Below, piece by piece: positions 1-6,596 of a DNA stretch of 64,000 nt (its first letter is position 1; every line of letters starts with the position of its first letter). The notes under the pieces were generated by a model that worked only from the letters and a program-made list of their open reading frames with translations, ran no database searches and was not told the DNA's origin. A program made the translations under genes and the position numbers. Origin of the DNA: Bacillus albus (lineage in GTDB: Bacteria; Bacillota; Bacilli; Bacillales; Bacillaceae_G); the NCBI RefSeq assembly GCF_001884185.1, contig NZ_MAOE01000095.1:38570-102569 (forward strand), written 5' to 3'.

Positions 1-166
1 CTTTTAAAAATAAAATTTGTTGCAAACGAATAACGTCATTTTCACTATATAACCGATGTCCACCCTCTGTTTTTCCGCTCGGCTTTAATAAATCTATTTG
101 ATCATAATAACGTAGTGTACGTACTGTAACCCCTGTTTCTCTCGTCAATTCTTGTATTGAAATCAC
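1..166 (-). CDS. MerR-family transcriptional regulator, N-terminal part only
   Basis: The window edge cuts this gene; only the first 55 or so residues are visible. They read as a winged-helix MerR N-terminus: ISIQELTRETGVTVRTLRYY, then a DQIDLLKPSG wing and GGHRLYSENDV. That is the canonical DNA-binding domain in which helix-turn-helix and wing recognise a dyad inside a long-spacer promoter. I chose the GTG start at 166 because a GAGG ribosome site lies 8 nt upstream; the in-frame ATG at 172 would sit directly on that site. The effector domain lies outside the window, so the inducer cannot be guessed. Confidence 0.85.
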   Translation of the reverse strand, partial: MISIQELTRETGVTVRTLRYYDQIDLLKPSGKTEGGHRLYSENDVIRLQQILFLK

Positions 167-237
167 TACCATCACCTCTTCTCTTTCATTATAAAAGATG
201 ACGTTACGTAACTTTCAAGCGTTTTGTAAAAAAAATA

Positions 238-276
238 CAAAAAGCTGTTTATACAAAATGTATAAACAGCTTTTAT
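238..276 (-). terminator. Rho-independent terminator after the small membrane protein gene
   Basis: A near-perfect inverted repeat (AAAAGCTGTTTATAC with its complement around an ATTTT loop) is followed on the minus strand by a T-run. It overlaps the stop codon of the gene ending at 273. Confidence 0.85.
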
Positions 277-500
277 GGAAATAACCCCTTTTGTATGGCG
301 CGCCCACAAAATAAAATAAGTGCTCCAACAACAACGCTCGTTGCCGTTTTATGATAATGGGCTAATAATAATAAATAATACGATAAACCTACAGTACCAA
401 TCATAATACAAATGCTCGGCACTGGATTACGAGAAAAGTTTTGCATTCCCCAAAGAAGCGAAAATATAGCTGTAGCGACACATAACACTGGTAATCCCAT
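273..500 (-). CDS. Small hypothetical membrane protein (75 aa)
   Basis: I do not recognise this family. The 75-residue product is almost entirely hydrophobic and can be read as three membrane segments: roughly residues 3-20, 28-48 and 53-70, with a short GRAIQKGLFP tail. The ATG is preceded by AAGGGGA at 7 nt, which supports a genuine start. It lies downstream of a small XRE-type regulator on the same strand with a gap of about 147 bp, and a strong terminator covers its stop. Small DNA-binding protein plus small membrane protein is a common pairing in Bacillus, but its role here is unknown. Confidence 0.6.
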   Translation of the reverse strand: MGLPVLCVATAIFSLLWGMQNFSRNPVPSICIMIGTVGLSYYLLLLAHYHKTATSVVVGALILFCGRAIQKGLFP

Positions 501-647
501 CCCAGTTCCCCTTTTTCTATCTATTATTCCTTGTTGCTAACACGCTCGTTGATGCGATACTAATTAATAAATCAAAACCAATCCTTATATATTTAAACGT
601 TTACTCTAATTGAAATCTCTCAAGCTTATCATTTATTTTCTTTCTCC

Positions 648-845
648 TTACTCCAGCGTAAAGATTTCCTCCACCTTCACTCCAAAATATTTGGCAATTT
701 TTAAAGATAACTCTAGACTCGGATTGTAATGATGATTTTCAATCGCCACTATCGTCTGCCGCGTCACTTGCATCGCCTTTGCCATTTCAACTTGCGTTAT
801 ATGATTTTGCTTTCTTAACTCTTTTATTTTATTTTTCACACCCAT
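648..845 (-). CDS. Small XRE-family helix-turn-helix regulator (65 aa)
   Basis: The product is a single HTH_3 domain: KNKIKELRKQNHITQVEMAK, then VTRQTIVAIENHHYNPSLEL, ending KYFGVKVEEIFTLE. This is the compact one-domain DNA-binding protein often found with a membrane partner in Firmicutes. An upstream in-frame start would add 33 residues, but the ATG at 845 has GAAGGTGG just upstream and gives exactly the family length, so I chose it. Just upstream (about 850-925) the hexamer-like motif AAAGATATCTTTAC occurs twice, a dyad suited to autoregulation. That last point is inference. Confidence 0.85.
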   Translation of the reverse strand: MGVKNKIKELRKQNHITQVEMAKAMQVTRQTIVAIENHHYNPSLELSLKIAKYFGVKVEEIFTLE

Positions 846-857
846 AGGATCCACCTT

Positions 858-922
858 CAAAAGTAAAGATATCTTTACTTTAATTATAAATATTTTCCAG
901 TTATAAGTAAAGATATCTTTAC
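858..922 (-). promoter_or_regulatory. Paired GTAAAGATATCTTTAC dyads upstream of the XRE gene
   Basis: Two copies of the 14-16 bp palindrome GTAAAGATATCTTTAC, at about 864-879 and 906-921, lie just before the XRE start. Perfect duplicated dyads in front of a small HTH gene suggest its own operator. Binding by this protein is inferred. Confidence 0.55.
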
Positions 923-974
923 AAATTTTAGAAAAATGTTTCATTGAACACCTACTCTAACAAAGTACAAGAGT

Positions 975-1115
975 AATTCAATTTATATCAGCGATTCCCC
1001 AAATATATCAGCGCAACTCCATTTATATCGGCGATTTTCCAAATATATCAGCGCAACTCCATTTATATCAGCGATTTTTCAAATTTATCGACTTACCGAC
1101 AAATATCGACATCCG
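975..1115 (-). repeat. Modular intergenic repeat, copy A (6 units)
   Basis: On the minus strand this begins GTCGGTAAGTCGATAAATTT. It then alternates AATCGCYGATATAAAT and GAGTTGCGCTGATATATTT blocks (about 36 bp per pair) and ends near GATATAAATTGAATTACT. Copies with the same ends occur at 8431, 39805 and 60318. It fills most of the 335-bp gap between the XRE gene and the exporter. It may belong to the dispersed bcr-type repeats known from the B. cereus group; that assignment is from memory. Confidence 0.8.
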
Positions 1116-1135
1116 TAGCGCTACTATAATCATAA

Positions 1136-1173
1136 GAAAAAGCTGTCCCCAAATACCTTCGGGAACAGCTTTC
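1136..1173 (-). terminator. Terminator of the YeiH-type exporter gene
   Basis: The stem AAAGCTGTTCCC pairs with GGGGACAGCTTTTT around a short loop, with a T-run on the minus strand, 8 bp after the stop of the gene ending at 1181. Confidence 0.85.
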
Positions 1174-1180
1174 TCCTCTA

Positions 1181-2203
1181 CTACATAAATCCTAACGCAT
1201 ATACAAGAACGTATCCAAGAATAGAAAGGCAAATCGAACCAATTAGCCCTGCCACGAACGCTTTACTTCCTAACTTACGAAACGTTTTAAACTCTACATT
1301 TAAACCAAGCCCCGCCATCGCCATTGCGATAAGCATGTAAGCAATGACAACAATGTATCCGGCAACAACTTCTGGTATAACCCCGAGCGAATGTACCGCA
1401 CTCATCGCTAAAAATCCGAAGATGAACCACGGAATTGGAAGATCGCGCCACGATCTTTTTTCCTCGCTACCTTCGCTCTTACCAAACCATAATCCAATTA
1501 AAATCGCTACTGGCACAAGCATTGCAACGCGCGTTAACTTCACGATAACTGCGATATCTACAGCCGTACTTCCTCCTGGCGCCGCAGCTGCGATAACATG
1601 GGCGATCTCATGCAGCGTCGCACCTGAGAATACACCGTAACCGTACGGAGAAAAGCCGAGAACTGGGTATAATAACGTATAAATAAGTGTAAATATCGTA
1701 CCTAAAATTGCAATAATTGCTGCGCCGACTGCCGTTTCTTCATCCTTCGCTTTCACTTGCGGTGCAATTGCCACGACCGCAGCCGCGCCGCAAATTGCCG
1801 TCCCGCATGCTGTTAAAATTCCAAGTTTCTTTTCTACTTTAAATACTTTCGTTAGTCCATATACAACGAAAATCGTAAATGTAATAACAACCGCTGCGAT
1901 GACCAATACTTTCGGCCCCGCCTTCGCGATATCAACAAGATTTAATCGCATTCCAAGTAAGATGATCCCGAAGCGAAGCAACTTCTTACTCGCAAAGTTC
2001 GTCCCTGCAATCGCATCATGAGGAACTCCAATTGCCGCACGCCAAACCATCCCAATTAGAATAGCAATTACTAATTGTCCCATAATATTTAAAAACGGAA
2101 GCTCTGCTAAATATTTCGCAGCAATTGCGATTAATAATGTAATCCCAATCCCTTGCGAAAATCCAAAACGCTTCTTCTTTTGTATAACAAGTGTTTGTTC
2201 CAC
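1181..2203 (-). CDS. YeiH/UPF0324 family putative sulfate exporter
   Basis: This is a polytopic inner-membrane protein of 340 residues with about ten hydrophobic segments. It matches the UPF0324 (YeiH) family in length and in conserved stretches such as LLRFGIILLGMRLNL, ACGTAICGAAAVVAIAPQVKA and SGATLHEIAHVIAAA. Members are annotated as putative sulfate exporters, but the substrate is poorly established. I prefer the GTG at 2203, which has GGAG 9 nt upstream, over the ATG at 2239, which has none. A LysR regulator is divergently transcribed 150 bp away, the same arrangement as E. coli yeiE-yeiH, so that regulator probably controls it. Confidence 0.85.
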   Translation of the reverse strand: MEQTLVIQKKKRFGFSQGIGITLLIAIAAKYLAELPFLNIMGQLVIAILIGMVWRAAIGVPHDAIAGTNFASKKLLRFGIILLGMRLNLVDIAKAGPKVLVIAAVVITFTIFVVYGLTKVFKVEKKLGILTACGTAICGAAAVVAIAPQVKAKDEETAVGAAIIAILGTIFTLIYTLLYPVLGFSPYGYGVFSGATLHEIAHVIAAAAPGGSTAVDIAVIVKLTRVAMLVPVAILIGLWFGKSEGSEEKRSWRDLPIPWFIFGFLAMSAVHSLGVIPEVVAGYIVVIAYMLIAMAMAGLGLNVEFKTFRKLGSKAFVAGLIGSICLSILGYVLVYALGFM

Positions 2204-2354
2204 TTTGAACCACTCCAATAATCGTATTGGAACATGCATGTTCTTTCTACTTACATTATAAAAGAGTTTCTATAATAAGTTTAATACCAATACCAAATCT
2301 CTATCATCAGAAATACTTATGATAAGATGATAGAAAAAGAAAGGAGCTCATTAT

Positions 2355-3248
2355 ATGAACGTAGACATTTTAAAAATTTTTGTTACTGTCGTTGAACAGA
2401 AACACTTCTCCCGTGCAGCAGAATTATTAAACCTTTCACAGCCTGGAGTAAGTATGCATATACGCAACTTAGAAAATGAATTTGGAACTACACTTATTCA
2501 GCGATCCCCCAAACATGTCCAAGTTACGGACGCTGGAAATATTCTATACATACATGCAAAGCAAATGCTCTCTCTTTATGAAGATGCCAAACAAGAAATT
2601 AATGAACTACATAACGTTGTAACAGGAACGCTTCGCATCGGTGCTAGTTTTACAATTGGCGAATACTTACTTCCAAAAATACTCGCTAATTATGCCAATG
2701 AAAATCCACGCGTCGAAGTTCATACCTTTATTTCAAATACAGAAGACGTTTTGCAAAGCCTTCGCTCTAATCAAATTGATATCGGCTTAGTAGAAGGTCA
2801 AGTTGTATACGCTGACGTTGACGTTGAAACGTTTATGCAAGATGAAATGAAACTCGTCGTCCCGCCAAACCATCCATTACTCCGCACAAATGAAATAAAT
2901 GAAAGTACACTCCAAGATCAAGTATGGGTATTAAGAGAAAGTGGTTCTGGTACACGCGCCTATAGTGACCGCTTTATTCATCAACACCATTTAAAAATGA
3001 AACGATTCTTTACATTCAGTAGTATCCAAAGCGTAAAGGAAGCTGTTAGTGCCGGGCTTGGCATCGCTATTCTTTCTGATTGGACTGTACGGAAAGAGCT
3101 ATTAGCAAAAGAACTATTCCACGTCGAAGTTCCAAATGAACAACTAATCCGTCCGTTCTCCATCGTGCGCGGTAAATATTTCATTCCATCTAAAGCCATT
3201 CAAGTGTTCTTAAATCATGTAGATTCTTTTGCGAAAAAACAGAGTTGA
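2355..3248 (+). CDS. LysR-family regulator, YeiE/CysL-like
   Basis: The 297-residue protein has an N-terminal winged HTH (residues about 1-60, with HFSRAAELLNLSQPGVSMHI) and a periplasmic-binding-like effector domain (about 90-290). These are the standard LysR parts and length. Residues GTLRIGASFTIGEYLLP and RESGSGTRAYSDRF resemble the CysL/YeiE subgroup, which responds to sulfur-related ligands. It is divergent from the YeiH-type exporter and probably binds the shared 150-bp region. The start has AAAGGAGCTC upstream. Its TGA stop is embedded in the -35 region of the next operon. Confidence 0.9.
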   Translation: MNVDILKIFVTVVEQKHFSRAAELLNLSQPGVSMHIRNLENEFGTTLIQRSPKHVQVTDAGNILYIHAKQMLSLYEDAKQEINELHNVVTGTLRIGASFTIGEYLLPKILANYANENPRVEVHTFISNTEDVLQSLRSNQIDIGLVEGQVVYADVDVETFMQDEMKLVVPPNHPLLRTNEINESTLQDQVWVLRESGSGTRAYSDRFIHQHHLKMKRFFTFSSIQSVKEAVSAGLGIAILSDWTVRKELLAKELFHVEVPNEQLIRPFSIVRGKYFIPSKAIQVFLNHVDSFAKKQS

Positions 3249-3276
3249 CCTTCACATTAGTGTGAAGGTTTACAAT
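3245..3276 (+). promoter_or_regulatory. MerR-type promoter-operator with 20-bp spacer
   Basis: TTGACC (3245-3250) and TACAAT (3271-3276) are separated by 20 bp. The spacer region carries the perfect dyad ACCTTCACA-TTAG-TGTGAAGGT (3248-3269). An overlong spacer with a central dyad is the hallmark of promoters activated by MerR proteins through DNA untwisting. The regulator gene starts 24 bp downstream, so autoregulation is expected. Confidence 0.85.
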
Positions 3277-3299
3277 ACATGTAAAAGGAGTGAAATACA

Positions 3300-3668
3300 T
3301 TGCGAATTGGAGAATTATCAAAAGAAACTGGCGTTAGTGAAAGATCACTAAGACATTATGAAGAAAAGGGATTACTCCCTTCTAAGCGCCTCGCAAATGG
3401 CTACCGTGATTTTGATGAAAGTGCCATCGAAAAAGTGGAGCTTATTCAAATGTACTTACAAATTGGCTTAAATTTAGAAGAGACGGCAAGGATGCTGCGC
3501 TGCCTTGAAATTGAACCGCACCTGTACGACAATCCGTGCAGCAGTATCCTTACGCTTTACGAAGATAAACTCAATGAAGTAACAAAACAAATCTCATTGC
3601 TTTCCAACATCCAAACGAATTTGCAAAAACACGTTTCACTCCTAAAACAAGCAAAAGAAAAGGGATGA
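3300..3668 (+). CDS. MerR-family transcriptional regulator (122 aa)
   Basis: The protein begins MRIGELSKETGVSERSLRHY, a canonical MerR HTH plus wing (residues 1-70), followed by a long dimerisation helix (about 75-120). It has only one cysteine pair-like segment (MLRCLEIEP and NPCSS) and no clear metal-binding loop, so it resembles the redox or small-molecule MerR regulators that sit beside oxidoreductases. It starts with TTG behind AAAGGAG. The next gene follows after 4 bp, so the two form an operon under the dyad-containing promoter upstream. Confidence 0.9.
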   Translation: MRIGELSKETGVSERSLRHYEEKGLLPSKRLANGYRDFDESAIEKVELIQMYLQIGLNLEETARMLRCLEIEPHLYDNPCSSILTLYEDKLNEVTKQISLLSNIQTNLQKHVSLLKQAKEKG

Positions 3669-3672
3669 TTAC

Positions 3673-4218
3673 ATGTTTGTTATACATGGCAGTTCCAGAC
3701 AAAACGGAAATACAGAAGCTTTAACACATATGATGATAGAGGGCATTAAAACAGAACAAATTTATTTGCATGATCATACCGTCTATCCTATTACAGACCA
3801 ACGTCATGATGCGGAAGGATTCCAACCCGTAAATGATGACTATGAGCAGTTAACGAAACGCATGCTAGAGCACGACACGATTATCTTTGCTACACCATTA
3901 TATTGGTATGGAATGAGTGGACATATGAAAAACTTTGTTGATCGCTGGTCACAAAGCTTGCGCGATACATCTCTTCATTTCAAAGAAAAAATGAAAGGCA
4001 AAAAAATGTATGTTGTCATCGTTGGTGGGGACAACCCAAAGCTAAAAGCATTACCGCTTATTGCTCAATTCCAATATATCTTTGATTTTGTTGGTTCTTC
4101 ATTTGAAGGTTATGTTATTGGTGATGCGAATGGACTGGATGAAATTAAAAATGACGCTGATGCGCTGGCAAAAGCACAATTGTATAATAATAAATTCAAA
4201 AATAGCGAACAGAAATAA
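3673..4218 (+). CDS. NAD(P)H-dependent FMN reductase/flavodoxin-like oxidoreductase
   Basis: The 181-residue flavodoxin-fold protein carries the FMN phosphate loop GSSRQNGNTEAL near its N-terminus and the isoalloxazine-contacting segment TPLYWYGMSGHMKNFVDRWS around residues 77-96. Both are typical of the NADPH-dependent FMN reductase (YwqN-like) family, which reduces quinones, azo dyes or nitro compounds using bound flavin. It is co-transcribed with the MerR regulator 4 bp upstream, so its expression is probably induced by the compound that regulator senses. The natural substrate is unknown. Confidence 0.88.
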   Translation: MFVIHGSSRQNGNTEALTHMMIEGIKTEQIYLHDHTVYPITDQRHDAEGFQPVNDDYEQLTKRMLEHDTIIFATPLYWYGMSGHMKNFVDRWSQSLRDTSLHFKEKMKGKKMYVVIVGGDNPKLKALPLIAQFQYIFDFVGSSFEGYVIGDANGLDEIKNDADALAKAQLYNNKFKNSEQK

Positions 4219-4220
4219 GT

Positions 4221-4250
4221 TTGACAAACCCTTTTGTATGCGCATACAAT
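4221..4250 (+). promoter_or_regulatory. Sigma-A promoter of the ABC-F leader
   Basis: Consensus TTGACA (4221-4226) and TACAAT (4245-4250) are separated by 18 bp and start 3 nt after the stop of the reductase gene. The transcript would carry about 225 nt of leader before the ABC-F start. Confidence 0.75.
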
Positions 4251-4278
4251 AAAAGTAATATTATGAAAGGAAGGTACT

Positions 4279-4341
4279 TTGACCAATGAAGTTCTAATTC
4301 TCTTATTTATTTCATCCATCACAAATAGTGAACAAAAATGA
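4279..4341 (+). CDS. Putative 20-aa leader peptide of the ABC-F resistance gene
   Basis: AAAGGAAGG (4266-4274) is followed by a TTG at 4279 opening a 20-codon frame (MTNEVLILLFISSITNSEQK) that stops at 4341. An alternative ATG at 4286 would give only MKF. A short translated frame ahead of an attenuator is the usual ribosome sensor for antibiotic-inducible ABC-F genes: a drug-stalled ribosome alters folding of the RNA downstream. Which of the two frames is used cannot be told from sequence. Confidence 0.5.
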   Translation: MTNEVLILLFISSITNSEQK

Positions 4342-4346
4342 TGAAA

Positions 4347-4483
4347 ACTAGCAGGGGATTAGTCTGTCCATTTGTCGATACTTTCTTTCGAAACGATCAT
4401 GTAAAAAATCGTTTATTTATGTACGATTTTTTACATACAAGGGCGACTTTTATCCTCTCTAGTGAAACTAGGGAGGTTTTTTT
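4347..4483 (+). promoter_or_regulatory. Attenuator leader controlling the ABC-F gene
   Basis: Three elements lie here. ACTAGCAGGGGA (4347-4358) can pair, with one bulge, with the 5' arm of the terminator. A perfect 14-bp hairpin occupies 4399-4412/4423-4436. The terminator stem is CCTCTCTAGT (4454-4463)/ACTAGGGAGG (4467-4476), followed by seven Ts and then the ATG at 4484. The 3' arm of the terminator is itself the Shine-Dalgarno sequence, so the fold would block both transcription and translation. Confidence 0.8.
4454..4483 (+). terminator. Intrinsic terminator abutting the ABC-F start codon
   Basis: The stem is ten base pairs with one G-U pair, the loop is GAA, and the T7 run ends directly at the ATG. 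The GGGAGG in the stem is the ribosome binding site of the next gene. Confidence 0.85.
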
Positions 4484-6118
4484 ATGACTATTTTATTCGC
4501 AAGTAATATTGAAAAAAGCTTTGGTGATCGCACACTATTTACATTACCATCACTGGAAATTCAAGCACAGGATCGCATAGCAATTGTCGGAGTCAACGGA
4601 GCTGGTAAATCTACGCTATTACAAATATTAAGTAAAGAAATAGAAGCTGACAGCGGCATAGTAACTCATCATAGTTCTATCAGCATCATTCCGCAGCTTA
4701 GCGAAGAACTACCGGAAACCGCTTCTTCTCTGGCAAAAGGAAAATGGAGTATTCCAAACGTTACCGACGCAATGAGCGGCGGTGAACGAATGCGGTTAAA
4801 GATTGCTCATGCTCTCGAACAAAATGCAGGCATTTTATTCGCTGATGAACCAACAAGCCACTTAGATATGGTCGGTACAGAGCAATTAGAAAAGGCACTT
4901 TTATCCTATAAAGGGGCACTTGTTTTAATATCACATGATCGTGATTTTCTAGATAATATATGTACCAAAATTATTGAAATTGAAGATGGTACTATTCAAG
5001 AGTATAAAGGGAATTATTCCAACTATCGAAAACAAAAAGAACGTGAACGAATACAAAAACAAGCAGAATACGAGCAATATATACAAGAAAAAAATCGTTT
5101 AGAGCAATCCATTTTACAAAGAAAACAACGTGCTTCTAACATGACAAAAATTCCAACACGATTCAGTTCATCTGAATCTAAACTGTATAAATTAAGTGGG
5201 GCTCATGGGCAAGAAAAGGTTAGCAAAGCAGCAAAAGCATTAGAAACACGTCTCGAAAAACTAGAAAAGAAAGAAAAACCAAAGGATTTTTCTCAGACTC
5301 AGTTTGACGTACAATACCATGCACCCATTCATAGTAAAGTAGCAGTACAGTTCAATAAAGCAACAAAGAAAATAGGCGACCGTACACTATTTAAAAATAT
5401 GAATGGAACTATTGCCCCTGGCGCAAAGCTTGCTATTTTAGGGGCAAACGGAAGCGGCAAAACAACTTTGTTCAACATGCTTCTTGCAAATGAGCGTGGC
5501 ATGCAGCTTTCGAAAAGTTGTAAAATTGGATACTTCGAACAAACATTATCAATTTTACAAACAGATAAAACGATTTTAGAAAACGTTCTAGAAGAAACAA
5601 ATTATACAGAAGCATTCGTTCGCACAATACTTGCACGACTTCTATTCCGCCGTGAGGATGTTCATAAACCTGTGCACGTTCTAAGCGGAGGTGAACGAAT
5701 GAAGGTTGCACTCGCAAAAGTATTTTTAGGAAACTATAATATGCTTCTGCTAGATGAACCGACAAACTATTTAGACTTAGCAACGCAAGAAGAATTAGAA
5801 ACCATGTTACAAGAATATCCTGGCACAATACTTTTCATTAGCCATGACCGTGCCTTTATTCGCTCTGTTGCAGACCATATTCTACAAGTAGATGAGAGTG
5901 AACCAAGAATCTTCCACGGTAATTACGAGCAATACACAAAAAGAACAACCGGAGATTCTGTAAACGTTACTGAGCAAGAGTTGTTACGATTACAAACAAA
6001 ATTAACAGAAGTCATCGGCCGGATTTCCATTCCAAATCATCACGATGACATCACATTTCTCGAACAAGAATACGCAAAATTATTAACTCAAATTCAAAAA
6101 TGTAAAGAAGCACTCTAA
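4484..6118 (+). CDS. ABC-F ribosomal protection protein (VmlR/Vga-like)
   Basis: The 544-residue soluble protein has two ABC domains and no membrane segments. Walker A motifs are GVNGAGKST (residues 36-44) and GANGSGKTT (about 320). The signatures are MSGGERMRL and LSGGERMKV; the Walker B/DEPT motifs are ADEPTSHLD and LDEPTNYLD. The charged helical linker between the domains (about 180-290) is the arm that reaches the peptidyl-transferase centre and displaces drugs in antibiotic-resistance ABC-F proteins. Length matches VmlR/Vga proteins (lincosamide, streptogramin A, pleuromutilin). The attenuated leader upstream implies drug-inducible expression. The exact drug spectrum cannot be read from sequence. 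Confidence 0.88.
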   Translation: MTILFASNIEKSFGDRTLFTLPSLEIQAQDRIAIVGVNGAGKSTLLQILSKEIEADSGIVTHHSSISIIPQLSEELPETASSLAKGKWSIPNVTDAMSGGERMRLKIAHALEQNAGILFADEPTSHLDMVGTEQLEKALLSYKGALVLISHDRDFLDNICTKIIEIEDGTIQEYKGNYSNYRKQKERERIQKQAEYEQYIQEKNRLEQSILQRKQRASNMTKIPTRFSSSESKLYKLSGAHGQEKVSKAAKALETRLEKLEKKEKPKDFSQTQFDVQYHAPIHSKVAVQFNKATKKIGDRTLFKNMNGTIAPGAKLAILGANGSGKTTLFNMLLANERGMQLSKSCKIGYFEQTLSILQTDKTILENVLEETNYTEAFVRTILARLLFRREDVHKPVHVLSGGERMKVALAKVFLGNYNMLLLDEPTNYLDLATQEELETMLQEYPGTILFISHDRAFIRSVADHILQVDESEPRIFHGNYEQYTKRTTGDSVNVTEQELLRLQTKLTEVIGRISIPNHHDDITFLEQEYAKLLTQIQKCKEAL

Positions 6119-6183
6119 TGTCTTCCCTATATATCGACGGAGCCTTCCACATTTCCCAAGAAATATTGAAACTTCGACATATA

Positions 6184-6219
6184 AAGTAAAAAGCCGTGCA
6201 TCAGCACGGCTTTTACTTT
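6184..6219. terminator. Bidirectional terminator between ABC-F and ybjQ
   Basis: AAAGTAAAAAGCCGTGC pairs with GCACGGCTTTTACTTT around a 4-nt loop. T-runs are present in both directions, so it can end both convergent genes. Confidence 0.9.
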
Positions 6220-6529
6220 AAATACGAACAGCAGTCCCGCTTACTGCAACCATTAGCATTCCTTCGCGAACTACTTCGTAATCCACGTCGATACCAACAA
6301 TTGCATTCGCATTTTTTTGTCTTGCGAAAGTTTTCATCTCTTCCATTGCGATGTCACGTGCTTCTTTCAATTTACTTTCATAAGCACCCGCACGACCGCC
6401 GACAACGTCACGGACAGAGGCGAAGAGGTCACGAACGATATTCGCGCCCATAATCGCTTCTCCATTCACGATATCGATATACTCAATAATTTCTTTTCCT
6501 TGAATTGTAGACGTTGTTGTTACAATCAT
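6218..6529 (-). CDS. YbjQ family (UPF0145) protein
   Basis: The 103-residue protein begins [17 protein letters not shown] and contains [21 protein letters not shown] and [14 protein letters not shown]. These are signature stretches of the YbjQ/UPF0145 family, a pentameric fold often labelled heavy-metal-binding although the function is not settled. Length is that of the family. It is monocistronic here, ends at a shared bidirectional terminator and begins 67 bp beyond the stop of the ABC exporter gene. Confidence 0.92.
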   Translation of the reverse strand: MIVTTTSTIQGKEIIEYIDIVNGEAIMGANIVRDLFASVRDVVGGRAGAYESKLKEARDIAMEEMKTFARQKNANAIVGIDVDYEVVREGMLMVAVSGTAVRI

Positions 6530-6596
6530 ATTTTATAGCCTCCCATATGAGATTTTCATCTACTTATATGATGTGCTAATTCAGTAGAAATTATAT

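Noticed and set aside
6120-6180. Short TATATCGAC/TTCGACATATA motifs considered as a fifth repeat copy
   Set aside because: They lack the conserved ends and the alternating blocks; similarity is limited to a few bases.
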